A stretch of DNA of 64,000 nucleotides from JAAUTG01 sp964458705. GTDB taxonomy: Bacteria > Bacteroidota > Bacteroidia > Chitinophagales > Saprospiraceae. Both the position numbers and the translations under genes were made by a program. Below the pieces are notes generated by a model. The model was not told the DNA's origin. It searched no databases and saw nothing but the letters and a program-made list of their open reading frames with translations. Location of the stretch: the NCBI GenBank assembly GCA_964458705.1, contig CAYWKD010000002.1:1-64000 (forward strand), given 5' to 3'. Below, piece by piece: positions 17,407-27,600 of the stretch (positions are counted from its first letter, which is position 1; every line of letters begins with the position of its first letter).

Positions 17407-17790
17407 ATGAAATACTTTAATCCATTTATAATAGTTGCTTTTTTATTGGTCGTAGCTGCTTGTGCTTCTGAACCCAAAGCAGTGATAGAAGCTAGTCAGC
17501 TAGTAGGACGTTGGGAAATTGAGCAAGCAACTCGCGCTGGAAAGCCCACAGCAACGCTCGATCAACTCTTCTTTGTCTTCAGTGAAGACGGGACAATGGA
17601 AACAAACCTCCCTACTTTTGAAGGGCAAAGTGCCTACAAATTAAATGATAACATAGTTCGACAAGACGGGGCTACTGAGGCTAAATATACGATTGAATCG
17701 CTCAATGAATCTCAGTTGATTTTAACTACGGAGCTTAGAGGTTTTGAATTTCGATTTTTGCTAAATCGAGCAACGATACAAGATAAGTAG
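17407..17790 (+). CDS. Small lipoprotein with lipocalin-like beta domain
   Basis: The 127-residue protein has a signal peptide ending in lipobox VVAAC (C19). The mature part begins with EASQLVGRWEIEQATRAGKP and has alternating strands (FVFSEDGTMETN, ESLNESQLILTTELRGFEFRFLLNR), the pattern of lipocalin-like 'DUF4923/lipocalin_4'-type lipoproteins common in Bacteroidota. Function is unknown, and the exact family was not resolved. It is 10 bp downstream of the acyltransferase gene and probably in the same transcript. A 12-bp inverted repeat lies just past its end. Confidence 0.75.
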   Translation: MKYFNPFIIVAFLLVVAACASEPKAVIEASQLVGRWEIEQATRAGKPTATLDQLFFVFSEDGTMETNLPTFEGQSAYKLNDNIVRQDGATEAKYTIESLNESQLILTTELRGFEFRFLLNRATIQDK

Positions 17791-17807
17791 CAAAGAATAA
17801 TCAGCAA

Positions 17808-17872
17808 TAGCAATTCTCATTTTAGTTTAGACTCAAAGGTTTATCGCTTAAGCTTCTATTTGAGAATTGCTA
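17808..17872. repeat. 12-bp inverted repeat between convergent genes
   Basis: TAGCAATTCTCA (17808-17819) and TGAGAATTGCTA (17861-17872) are perfect inverted copies separated by 41 bp. They sit between a + strand lipoprotein gene and a - strand small membrane-protein gene. The loop is too long for a classic terminator, and the role is unknown. Confidence 0.5.
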
Positions 17873-17917
17873 CATATTAGTTTACTTATCTTATGGCGCT
17901 ATTTATTTGATATTCAA

Positions 17918-18058
17918 TTACTGCAAGTTGTTTTCTTCTTTGTTTTCATTTCCTTTCTTTGAAAAAACAATAATGCCTATCACTAACGGAATACCAAATA
18001 GCACTAGTACAGTGGCTGCCATTAAAATATTTGCTTCTACCCAGTCTATTAAAAACAT
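17918..18058 (-). CDS. Small single-pass membrane protein (46 residues)
   Basis: This open frame of 46 codons was found by reading the - strand. It encodes MFLIDWVEANIL, then a hydrophobic stretch (MAATVLVLFGIPLVIGIIVF) at about residues 13-32, then a short charged tail, SKKGNENKEENNLQ. The N-out/C-in layout with a positive K-K after the membrane segment is a proper topology signal, and the frame ends in TAA. No family was recognised. It occupies what would otherwise be a 566-bp gap and has no overlapping competitor gene. Confidence 0.6.
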   Translation of the reverse strand: MFLIDWVEANILMAATVLVLFGIPLVIGIIVFSKKGNENKEENNLQ

Positions 18059-18356
18059 AACTTATGTGGTTTTAGTGCATTAAATTTATGAACACAAAAT
18101 AAGCTGATGCACTAGAAAAGAAACTGAGTTTTGTTCATGGTGAGGACTGATTGATGTCAGTGATGAAAATCAATTTTGAAAATTATCATTTGGCTTGTAG
18201 AGTTGGAACAACCTAAGTACTGAAATTTTAGTAGTTTTATAAGCGATAAAGGAACATTAAAACCGATAATGCTTTAGTGTTATATTTCATAGCTGATTTG
18301 ATAGACTGAGTAGAGTATTATCGGCAACTGCGAATAAACACTTAAACAAAAAGGAC
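18059..18356. other. Intergenic region between divergent small-ORF and DUF1501 genes
   Basis: About 300 bp of AT-rich sequence expected to hold both divergent promoters. No full TAnnTTTG match was found. An 8-bp inverted pair, CCGATAAT and ATTATCGG, lies near 18263-18325. Nothing else was recognised. Confidence 0.5.
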
Positions 18357-19463
18357 ATGATAAAGAGGAGGCACTTTCTAAAACAAACTTCATTCCTTCC
18401 TGCTGCCTTATTTTTTTCTGATTTTTATACCTACTCTACATTGTATAATAACAGATCAAAGAAAATTCTAGTTGTCATACAGCTCTCTGGCGGCAATGAT
18501 GGTTTAAATACAATAATACCTTATCGAAATGATTTATATTATCAAAACCGTCCTACATTAAGCATTGTAGCCAAAGAAGCCTTGAAGTTAACAGATGAAT
18601 TGGCTTTCAATTCTGCTTTTGAATCGCTTAGATCAATTTTTGATTTAGGTGAAATGAGTATTATTAATAATGTTGGCTATCCAGATTCAAGCCGTTCACA
18701 CTTCAGGGCTATGGATATTTGGCATACGGCTAGTAGCAGTCAGGGATACCTCTCTACTGGATGGCTTGGTCGTTTCTTAGATCAGAATGGCCAGTATCCT
18801 CACGAAGCTATTGAAATAAATGAAAATTTAAGTTTAGCATTGAAGGGCGCGAAACAAAAAGGAATTTTAGTCAACAAGAACAATCAATTCAGAAGAGATT
18901 TTCTAAATAAGACCGAACAAGAAAAATACAAAAAAATAGCTGAGCAATCGAAAGCAATCGCTTCTGGTGCCATTTATCCGCAACATAAATTTGGACAAGA
19001 CTTAAAAAAAGTGGCAGCACTCATTAGCTCAGATGCGGATACTCGAATTTACTATGTAAACCTAGGTTGCTTTGATACGCATATTAACCAACAAAACACA
19101 CAAAATAGGCTACTTCGCATTTATGCAAAAGGCGTGAGTGCTTTTATTAAAGACTTAAAAAAGCATAATTTATTTGATGACGTTATGCTGTTCACTTTCT
19201 CTGAGTTTGGTCGCAGTGTGAAGGAAAATAAGAAAGGCGGAACAAATCATGGCACTGCCAATAATGTATTCTTATTCAATGGTAATTTACAAAAAAGTGG
19301 GTTTTATAATGCTAGTCCTGATTTATTGAACTTAGATAGAGGCGGGCTGAAATACGAGATAGATTTTAGGAGCATTTACGCCACTTTACTCGAAGATTGG
19401 CTTAATGAAAAGTCAAGCATTGTACTAGGACAATCTTTCGATAAACTGAATTTAGTGCAATAG
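18357..19463 (+). CDS. DUF1501 family secreted protein with Tat-like signal
   Basis: The 368-residue protein begins MIKRRHFLKQTSFLPAALFF, a twin-arginine-like R-R-x-F-L-K signal. The body has the DUF1501 landmarks VVIQLSGGNDGLNTIIPY, SRSHFRAMDIWHTAS, YYVNLGCFDTHINQQNTQ and TFSEFGRSVKENKKGGTNHGTANNVFLF. DUF1501 resembles the alkaline-phosphatase/sulfatase-like superfamily, and its role is not established. It is usually found next to a DUF1800 gene, but none is adjacent here. Confidence 0.88.
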   Translation: MIKRRHFLKQTSFLPAALFFSDFYTYSTLYNNRSKKILVVIQLSGGNDGLNTIIPYRNDLYYQNRPTLSIVAKEALKLTDELAFNSAFESLRSIFDLGEMSIINNVGYPDSSRSHFRAMDIWHTASSSQGYLSTGWLGRFLDQNGQYPHEAIEINENLSLALKGAKQKGILVNKNNQFRRDFLNKTEQEKYKKIAEQSKAIASGAIYPQHKFGQDLKKVAALISSDADTRIYYVNLGCFDTHINQQNTQNRLLRIYAKGVSAFIKDLKKHNLFDDVMLFTFSEFGRSVKENKKGGTNHGTANNVFLFNGNLQKSGFYNASPDLLNLDRGGLKYEIDFRSIYATLLEDWLNEKSSIVLGQSFDKLNLVQ

Positions 19464-19550
19464 CCACAAATCTACCTCGTGATAATTACTTTGAATTTTT
19501 GTTATTATTGCTGTCAAATGGTACAATTATGCTAAATACGTTACGATAGT

Positions 19551-20996
19551 TTAGAACTCGGCGTTGCCGGGCGTTCTTGGAAAAGGAATCACATCTCGGA
19601 TGTTACCCATGCCTGTTACAAACTGCACCATGCGCTCAAATCCCATTCCGAAGCCTGCGTGTGGTGCGCCTCCAAATTTTCGAAGTTCCAAATACCACCA
19701 TAATTCTTCTGGATGTACTCCCATCTGCTCCATTTTAGAAGTCAGCACCCCTAATCTTTCTTCTCTTTGAGAACCACCTATTAGCTCACCTACTCCTGGG
19801 AAAAGCACATCCATAGCAGCGACTGTCTCGCCGGGTACATTTTCGTCTTTTTCGTTAAGACGCATGTAGAAGGCTTTAAACGAAGCTGGATAGTCTCGAA
19901 CAATGACGGGCTTCTTGAATTTCTTTTCCACTAAGAATCTTTCATGCTCTGCTTGCAAATCTGTCCCCCACTCCACCGGGTACTCGAACTTACCTTTTTT
20001 GTAAGGCTTGGAATTTCTGAGAATATTGACAGCTTCCGTATAGGTAATACGTTCAAATTGATTTTCTAATATGAATCTTAAAGTATCTATCAAGCCCATT
20101 GGACGACGCTTATCTTTAGGCATATTTTTTTCTTCCTCCTCAATTCGTTTATCTAAAAAAGCAACATCATCAGGATAATGATCTAATACATATTGAATGA
20201 GATATTTACAGAATTCCTCTGCCAAGTCCATATTATCGTGGATATCATAAAAAGCCACTTCTGGTTCAATCATCCAGAACTCTGCTAAGTGTCGGGAAGT
20301 GTTTGAATTTTCAGCACGAAAAGTAGGTCCGAAAGTGTAAACTTTACCTAATGCTAACGCACCAATTTCAGCTTGTAACTGTCCTGATACGGTTAGATTG
20401 GTTGCCTTTTCAAAGAAATCTTGCTTGAAGTCCACGCTCCCTTCTTCATTCAAGGGAGCTTTGTTAGCTTCAAAAGTAGTTACCCGAAACATCTCTCCAG
20501 CGCCTTCTGCATCGCTTCCTGTTATGATGGGAGTTTGAAGATAGTAATAGCCTCTATCATTAAAAAATTGATGCACGGCATAGGCTAAGCCATGACGAAT
20601 GCGAAAAACAGCGCTAAAGGTGCTTGTACGCATACGAAAATGAGCCTTTTCTCTCAAAAACGCCATCGTCATTTTCTTTGGTTGTAGGCTATACTCTTCA
20701 GGATTAGTAGTTCCTATGATTTCTAGCGACTCAGCTAGTAATTCTACGGACTGCCCAGTGCCTTTCGATTTTACTAATTGTCCAGTTGCCTTAATACAAG
20801 CATGAAAACTAATGTTTTTTAATAAATCCTCTGAAAATGATTCAAAATCAACTACTACTTGGAGTGTGTCAAAGGATGATCCATCGTACAGGGCAATAAA
20901 GCGGTTGGAACGAAAAGCTCTTACCCACCCCATCACGGTTACTACATCACCAACTGACTGCTCTTGTAGAATTTTTGCAATTTCTATGCGTTTCAT
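19551..20996 (-). CDS. asnS: Asparaginyl-tRNA synthetase
   Basis: This class IIb synthetase charges tRNA-Asn with asparagine. The ATG at 20994-20996 gives a 481-residue protein starting MKRIEIAKILQEQSVGD; ten extra codons upstream have no family match. An N-terminal OB-fold anticodon-binding domain (GWVRAFRSNRFIALYDGS) precedes the catalytic core. Motif 2 lies in FGPTFRAENSNTSRHLAEFWMIEPE and motif 3 in the GAPHAGFGMGFERMVQFVTG stretch near the C terminus. Its presence means Asn-tRNA need not come from GatCAB transamidation. It is monocistronic by position. Confidence 0.97.
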   Translation of the reverse strand: MKRIEIAKILQEQSVGDVVTVMGWVRAFRSNRFIALYDGSSFDTLQVVVDFESFSEDLLKNISFHACIKATGQLVKSKGTGQSVELLAESLEIIGTTNPEEYSLQPKKMTMAFLREKAHFRMRTSTFSAVFRIRHGLAYAVHQFFNDRGYYYLQTPIITGSDAEGAGEMFRVTTFEANKAPLNEEGSVDFKQDFFEKATNLTVSGQLQAEIGALALGKVYTFGPTFRAENSNTSRHLAEFWMIEPEVAFYDIHDNMDLAEEFCKYLIQYVLDHYPDDVAFLDKRIEEEEKNMPKDKRRPMGLIDTLRFILENQFERITYTEAVNILRNSKPYKKGKFEYPVEWGTDLQAEHERFLVEKKFKKPVIVRDYPASFKAFYMRLNEKDENVPGETVAAMDVLFPGVGELIGGSQREERLGVLTSKMEQMGVHPEELWWYLELRKFGGAPHAGFGMGFERMVQFVTGMGNIRDVIPFPRTPGNAEF

Positions 20997-21235
20997 GCTT
21001 AGTGTTAAATTTAGTAGTAATTTCAAGTAATCACTACATGTAGATTAAATTACTTACTTATGGGGATTTACTAAGGTAATAGAGTATATCATCACTGACT
21101 ATGACTATCTCAAAATCGTAGGCGAAATTAAAATATTTTGAGCGAAACTTGTGCAAGGCAAAAAAGTTCCTTAAAATTATGTGTGATGTAGTTTGACACG
21201 TATTATGTTTTCCGACCAATTTATGTGCGACTGCA

Positions 21236-23302
21236 CTAATTTTTATCTTTCAATTCTTCAGGATATTCAACTCTGACATGATGAACGCTGCGGAGCATCT
21301 TTTTAAATACAGAACGACAGGCTTGTAAATCTTTAAAAGTAAAAGCGGAGTTTTCAAATTGTCCTGACTTGAGTTTTCCCTCAATAATTTTTTCTATCAT
21401 ATCATCAATATCTTTTCCAGTAGGATTTTTTAAACTTTTACAAGCTGCCTCTATGGAATCAGCGAGCATCATGATGGTCTGTTCCTTGGTTTTAGGGCAA
21501 GGTCCTGGATATTGAAAAGCAACTTCTTGCTTTGAGTCTGGATTTGCTTCAAGATGTTTTCTGTAAAAGTACTCTACTTTAGTAGTTCCATGATGAGTAG
21601 AAATGAAATCTATCAGCACCTTGGGTAAGCGATGTTTTTTAGCCATTTTTAGACCCTCTGTAACATGACTAATAATCACTTCGGCACTTTTTAAGGGAGG
21701 GAGCTGAGTGTGAGGGTTCTCACTATTTTGATTTTCGATAAAGTAAGCAGGATTAATGGTTTTGCCAATATCGTGATACAAGGCAGCTACTTTTACGAGT
21801 AAATAATCAGCATTGATTGTACGGGCTGCTTCTTCTGATAAGTTGGCTACTTGTAGCGAATGCTGAAAAGTTCCGGGTGCAGTAGTTGCTAGTTTTCGCA
21901 GCAGTGGTTTGTTTAAGTCTTCCAATTCCAACAAAGTGCTAGCAGAGGTGAAGCCAAAAATGCGGCTGAGTAGTGGAATTAGTGGTTGAGCTAGTAAAAT
22001 AAGGAATACATTTACTATAATGCCTGTAATAATATTAAAATTGAACTGAGCTAAGTTACCTTCTTGAATAAGCCACAACCCAATAAAAGTAACTAGATAA
22101 GTAACAAATATTAGCCCAATAGAATAAAAGAACTTAGTCAAATCTCTGGAGTCCACATTACCTAATACTGCTACAATACCTACGATGATTTGAACGAATG
22201 TAAATTCGTAGCCCAGCGAAGAAAGAAAACTGGCAATCAATACGACAATAATGTGCGTGAAAAGTGCTAATCGGCTATCATAAAAGTGTTTAATTAAAAT
22301 TGGAACAATGCAAAAGGGCAGCATGTAAGCAGAAAGGGCATTAATATTATCCACTAAAAAAACTAGATAGCTGTAAATAACCAACCAAATAAAAATGAAT
22401 AGAAATCTATTAAATGGCTTTAATTGATCTCTTGCAAATTGTCGAATATAGAGCAAGAAAACACTGATAATCAGACTCGTCAGCAGAAAATAACCCAGAA
22501 AAATACCGATGGAAGAGCGCTGTTTTGTGATTTCCATCTCATAGGCTGATCTAAATGAAACTAGCTTCTCAAAAACGTCATCTGTTATAATGCCTCCTTC
22601 TGTAACAATCAATACTCCTCTATCTACCTGCCCTTTAGTTTCTATGATGTCCACTTGCAATTGCTCAGTTCGATCTTGACTATATTGAACATTGTAAGTA
22701 ATACTTGGCTCAAGAATTGGGAGCAGAAATTCTGGCTCGCTCAACGAGCTGTAAGGAAGACTATCACTTAGTAGGCTTCGTGCATCTTCGAGGGAGAGCA
22801 TACTGCCAAGCGTGCGAGGACGAATTTCATTGCCTTTCAATACATTGATGACAAAATCCTTGCCCTTGCCTTGATGTTTTGAGTCAAGTGCAATCACTCC
22901 TCGGTTATAAATCCGATCGAGTAATTGCCAGCCGTATTTGATGTAGCGGTTAGGTTGCTCAAATACTTCGACGAACTGACTACCACTGCGTTCCATTTCT
23001 AGCTGCGACTTGAAGTTTTCTTCAAATGCTCGTTTTCGTTGTTTCGCAATTTTTAAATCCATTTCATAGAATGGTGTCAAGGCTGATGCCCTTTCTGCAC
23101 GATCTGTGGCTATTTCCTCAGCAGATTTTTTGATCGGAAAGTCAAAAGGGGCTACCAAGTCATCGTAGTTCCAAGTTCCTCCTTGCTCAAACTGATACTT
23201 GAAACGAGCATTATTCGGAAATAAAGTGCTGATGAAGGCAATTACTACCAGCACAACCAGATATTTACCAATACTTTTAAGTTGCTCTGTGCGTTTACTC
23301 AC
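21236..23302 (-). CDS. 7TM-HD domain phosphohydrolase (PgpH-like)
   Basis: The 688-residue protein has an N-terminal membrane segment (about 11-27), an extracytoplasmic region to about 280, and a multi-pass membrane block of about seven helices from 285 to 465. A cytoplasmic HD domain follows with TFQHSLQVANLSEEAA, HDIGK at about 509, the SHVTEG histidine and HHGTT. These supply the metal ligands of the HD fold. The architecture is that of PgpH, a c-di-AMP phosphodiesterase in Listeria, so c-di-AMP turnover is the likely role. The substrate is inferred, not shown. It is separated from asnS by about 240 bp. Confidence 0.9.
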   Translation of the reverse strand: MSKRTEQLKSIGKYLVVLVVIAFISTLFPNNARFKYQFEQGGTWNYDDLVAPFDFPIKKSAEEIATDRAERASALTPFYEMDLKIAKQRKRAFEENFKSQLEMERSGSQFVEVFEQPNRYIKYGWQLLDRIYNRGVIALDSKHQGKGKDFVINVLKGNEIRPRTLGSMLSLEDARSLLSDSLPYSSLSEPEFLLPILEPSITYNVQYSQDRTEQLQVDIIETKGQVDRGVLIVTEGGIITDDVFEKLVSFRSAYEMEITKQRSSIGIFLGYFLLTSLIISVFLLYIRQFARDQLKPFNRFLFIFIWLVIYSYLVFLVDNINALSAYMLPFCIVPILIKHFYDSRLALFTHIIVVLIASFLSSLGYEFTFVQIIVGIVAVLGNVDSRDLTKFFYSIGLIFVTYLVTFIGLWLIQEGNLAQFNFNIITGIIVNVFLILLAQPLIPLLSRIFGFTSASTLLELEDLNKPLLRKLATTAPGTFQHSLQVANLSEEAARTINADYLLVKVAALYHDIGKTINPAYFIENQNSENPHTQLPPLKSAEVIISHVTEGLKMAKKHRLPKVLIDFISTHHGTTKVEYFYRKHLEANPDSKQEVAFQYPGPCPKTKEQTIMMLADSIEAACKSLKNPTGKDIDDMIEKIIEGKLKSGQFENSAFTFKDLQACRSVFKKMLRSVHHVRVEYPEELKDKN

Positions 23303-23351
23303 GTATAATTATTTGTAAATCAATTTGTCAGTATAGTTCTGACTATTTCTA

Positions 23352-23368
23352 CAAAAATAGCAAATATA
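23352..23368 (-). promoter_or_regulatory. Two candidate -7 elements upstream of the 7TM-HD gene
   Basis: On the - strand both TATTTTTG (complement of 23352-23359) and TATATTTG (complement of 23361-23368) fit TAnnTTTG, about 50-65 bp before the start codon. No TTG at the right spacing was found for either. Confidence 0.4.
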
Positions 23369-23523
23369 TCGTTGCACTGATAGTCTAAGAAAAGCTAAAG
23401 ACAATAAGAAAAATTGTATTTACTTCAATCTACATAAGCGTAGAACGTGGCAGCAGTCCTGAGCTTTGCTTGGGCTGTTGCCAAAAAACAAAATGGCATC
23501 ATTCTTTTTCAAGAAAAATTATA

Positions 23524-24537
23524 GTGAAACAAATACTAAGACTATTGCTTTTGTTCGCTTTTTTACAAATTATGCTCACTTGTGGAGCAGAGCAACAGCC
23601 ATCTACCCAAATTGCTTTTTATCACTGGCAAACACAAATGGAATTAAGTGAAGCAAAGAAGACTTACTTGGACAGTTTGGGTTGTAAAAAACTCTATGTT
23701 AAATTTTTTGATGTAGATCGAAGTGTGCCAAGTGCAACCTTGATATGGACTCCAACAGAGTTGGATGTCTATGAGATAGTTCCTACTATTTTTATTACAA
23801 ATAGGACATTGAAGGATTTGTCAGAGCAATCACTTCAAGAACTTGCCCAGAATATTGCTTCAAGAATTCTGACATTAGCGAAAGGGCATACTTTTTCAGA
23901 AATACAATTGGACTGCGATTGGACTGCAACTACGCAGCAGCCTTATTTTGAACTACTGCAGCTTCTAAAGAACCAATTTCCTAATGTCATACTATCTAGC
24001 ACGATTCGGCTGCATCAGGTGAAATATTTTGAAACCACAGGCGTGCCACCTGTTGATAAAGGAATGTTAATGTGTTACAACGTAGGCGAATTGGACAATT
24101 GGAATACTGAAAATTCCATTCTGGATATCAAAATTTTAACTACTTATCTACACAATTTTGATCGCTATCCTTTGAAGTTGGATATAGCATTACCGCTATT
24201 TCAGTGGGGCGTTATTTTTCGAGGAGTGCAGTTATTTCGATTAGTCAATAATCTATCTGCCAACGACCTGAAGGATGAAAGTAAGTTTCAAAAACTCAAT
24301 GAGATGCGATTTAAAGTGCTTCAGAATACCTATTTGAAAGGGCATTACTTATACGAAGGGGATCGAATTAGATTAGAAAATGTAACTACTGAACAGCTAG
24401 CAACAACTGCTCAATTGCTCAGTAAAGCACTTCCTTCATCGGATTTAATTATTACTTACTATCATTTAAATGAAACAATACGTAATAACTACTCTGCTCA
24501 ATCATTAATAACGATATCAAAATTTTTTGATAAATAA
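23524..24537 (+). CDS. Uncharacterised exported (lipo)protein, possible TIM-barrel fold
   Basis: The GTG at 23524 gives 337 residues and places a clean signal peptide at the N terminus (MKQILRLLLLFAFLQIMLTCG). The Cys at residue 20 may be lipidated, although its lipobox is weak. A TTG 54 bp upstream would add an unlikely leader. The mature protein shows strand-helix alternation: FYHWQTQMELSE, LYVKFFDVDRS, VPTIFITNRTL, EIQLDCDWTATT, LSSTIRLHQVKYF, KGMLMCYNVGELD, LKLDIALPLFQWGVIFR. This suggests an eight-strand barrel like glycosidases, with acidic residues in 'QLDCDW'. I recall related proteins in Bacteroidota but no assigned function. Confidence 0.72.
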   Translation: MKQILRLLLLFAFLQIMLTCGAEQQPSTQIAFYHWQTQMELSEAKKTYLDSLGCKKLYVKFFDVDRSVPSATLIWTPTELDVYEIVPTIFITNRTLKDLSEQSLQELAQNIASRILTLAKGHTFSEIQLDCDWTATTQQPYFELLQLLKNQFPNVILSSTIRLHQVKYFETTGVPPVDKGMLMCYNVGELDNWNTENSILDIKILTTYLHNFDRYPLKLDIALPLFQWGVIFRGVQLFRLVNNLSANDLKDESKFQKLNEMRFKVLQNTYLKGHYLYEGDRIRLENVTTEQLATTAQLLSKALPSSDLIITYYHLNETIRNNYSAQSLITISKFFDK

Positions 24538-24625
24538 TCGCCAATAAATTGCTTCTTTTTAACGCTTAATTAAAACGATTATCAACATCATTGTAGTTCT
24601 TACCGATAGAATTTCAAAATTTCAC

Positions 24626-24633
24626 TATTTTTG
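24626..24633 (+). promoter_or_regulatory. Candidate -7 element of the adhesin gene
   Basis: TATTTTTG matches TAnnTTTG, 55 bp before the adhesin start codon. An upstream TTG at the usual distance is not evident. Confidence 0.45.
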
Positions 24634-24688
24634 GCTATCGGGAGTTTTGTTCACCAATATTTTCCCCTCCCGAAATAAAATATAAAAT

Positions 24689-27600
24689 GTGCGAATGAGA
24701 CACTTTCAACTTTTCTTTTTATTTATATCGTTCAGTTTAACAACGATTTATGCACAGCCATCTAACGACGACTGTGTCAACTCCATAGACTTAGGAACAG
24801 CACCCAATTGTCAAACAGACGTAATCTACACAAATGTTGCTGCAACAGCCTCCAACATTGGCAATAACAACAGTCCGACTTGCTTTGTGGGAGGGACTAC
24901 ACAGCGAGATGTGTGGTTTCAATTTACGACTAGTCCGGATATTGAAGAATATATCATTCGAGTAGATGGCATTCAAGGAGATAATGCACCGCTAAGAAAT
25001 CCTCAACTGACGCTCTATCGCGGGAGCTGTGGGAGTCTTTCAGAGCTGCGCTGTGTATCAGCAGAGAATGGACAATCAAGTATTGCATTGAATGTTGGCA
25101 GACTGCCAGCTAATCTTACTTTCTTCCTTCGCATTAATGACTATACTGCTTCCGAGCTTCCTAATGCGGGTGACTTTGCAGTTTGCATCGAAGAATTTGT
25201 GCCAGCAATCAATATGGGTGAAGTGGGCAGTACAACTGCTTGCAGTGGTACACTTTTTGATTCAGGTGGTCCAGATGCCAATTACAACAATGGAGAAAAC
25301 GCTACTTTTAAGATATGCCCAGACCAGCCGAGTAGCTGTATCCAATTCGATTTAGTCAGTTACGATTTAGAATTTGGATTTGATGTACTTACATTTTTTG
25401 CAGGAGAAGATGTTAACGCCCCAATCATTGCACGTATAACAGGAGCAGATTTGGGTGATCCATTTCCAATACAGGCTTCTAGCGAGTGTGTTACGCTGCA
25501 ATTTGTATCAGACTTTGTAACTCGTCGCCCAGGTTTTGAGCTAAATTGGAGGTGCAACACTGCTGGGTGTAGCCCAACAAGTTTAGATGAGGTAACAGCA
25601 ATAACCAGCTTACCATTTAGCGGTAATTTTACATCCTGTGGCGTTCCTGCTACTTTCGGTCAAACAGCTTGCGGTACAGATATATTCCTGAACGGACCAG
25701 AAAAAGTGTTTTCATTTACTTCTCCAGGTGACCTCTGTGCCACTATCTCTATCAGCAATGCTGCAGAAAATACAGGAATTTTGGTATTAGACGGCTTACC
25801 TACGGATACTTCGTCAACTTGTGTTGCAGAGGCGACAAATGGGTTTATTAGAAATGCAAATTTTGAAGAGCCTGGCACTTATTATATTGTCGTTGCTCAA
25901 CCACTGGGTTGCACCGACTTCGATCTGAGTGTGGAAGCATCTGATTGTACCCTCTCTGGCTCATTGTTAGATGCCCTCTGTAATCCACTGAATGGCTGCG
26001 CTGATGCAGATGGCGGACTGCCTTCTCTATTTGTTTTTCAGGATGGGTTTCAAGATATTGAGCTGCAAGAATTCAATAATTCAGGTTGCTGGCAAAATGA
26101 AGGTTTGCAAGCTGATTTCTTCTGGTTTACGATAGAGGCACAAGCGGATGGTAAATTTGGTTTCCTTTTAGAAAGTGATGATGTGGCTTCTGATATAGAT
26201 TTCAATGTCTGGGGGCCTTTTACTAACGAACAAGCCTGTAAAAACAAAGCAAGCATTATCAATATTATTGAAAATAACCAGCCCATTCGTAGTTCGTGGT
26301 CACCCTCCGCTGGACAGACGGGCTTAGTAGATATACACCCTATTTTTAGATATGAAGTAAACGATGCTTACGATTGTATTACGCCTATTTTACCAAGTCC
26401 ACTTGGTGATGATTTTGTCCGGCCAATTGATGCACAAGAAGGAGATGTATATGTAGTATTAATTAACGACTTCGGAGACGATATTCAGAATAATGGTATT
26501 TTGGTAGATTGGTCGCCCTCTGATCCTGAGGTGCTAGAGCGAGTGCCAGTCGAAGTTGTAACGCAAGATGCAGAAATTTGTCAAGGCGGTTCAGTTCAAC
26601 TAGAACTTAGTTCGGGCATCGACAATATTACTTGGACACCGAGCGCATCGCTCTCTTGTGATGACTGCTTGAATCCAATTGCCTCTCCCACTCAAACGAC
26701 TACTTACACGGCTGTTGTTTCAGGTGTTTGTACGCAAGATACTGTACAAGTTACGGTGAATGTTTTGGGGATTGAAGCTGGAGAAGATATTACGATATGT
26801 TCAGGGGAGGATTTTCAAGTGTCAGCAGGATCAGACTTTTCTGATGCCACTTACCAGTGGACCGCTCCAGCAGAAGTAATACTAAGTTGTACGGACTGCC
26901 CCAACCCAATCATTAGTTCCTCTATTGCGGGCACTTACACCATCACGGTTAGTTTAGATGCTCCAGATTGTCCTTCTATGGATGAATTTATACTGACCGT
27001 GTTGCAAGCACCTGCTCCAGAATTTGATGTAGCAGAAAGTGGTGCAATTTGTAATGGAGAAAGCATTGATTTAGGAAGCACAAATAACAATAGCAATCTT
27101 GTTTACGCTTGGCGTTCTGAGCCAGTCGGCTTTGTTTCTGACCTGCCCAATCCAAACGTTGAACCAGATTCAACGACTCAATATTTTGTTTCTGTTACAA
27201 ATGGCATTTGCCCTACACCATCCACGGATAGCGTACTAGTAGAAGTAGCAACAGCACCGATATTCGATATTGTTAGTGATACCACTATTTGTGAGGGTGA
27301 TACTTTGTTGATGGGGCTAACAGAAACAGAGGAGGGCGTAACTTATAGCTGGTCAGGTCCTAGCATTGCGGACTTTGAAAATGCTGCATCACTAAATACA
27401 CTTGCTACACCTCGCACCACTGGCACTTACACTTTGACGGCTACTAGAGGAGCCTGTGTAGAAACCAAAAGTGTTAATATCGAAGTTACTGAAATAGGTC
27501 TGGCGTTCGCAGAAGGAATAATGGATACTGTGCGTGTTTGTTTAGGAGAGGAATTAATTTTACAACTAGATTCTCTTCAGACACGTCCAACAAGTGCTCA

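Noticed and set aside
23466..23651. 61-residue + strand frame (MLGLLPKNKMASFF...)
   Set aside because: Overlaps the exported-protein gene in another frame, which has the signal peptide and the long conserved product.
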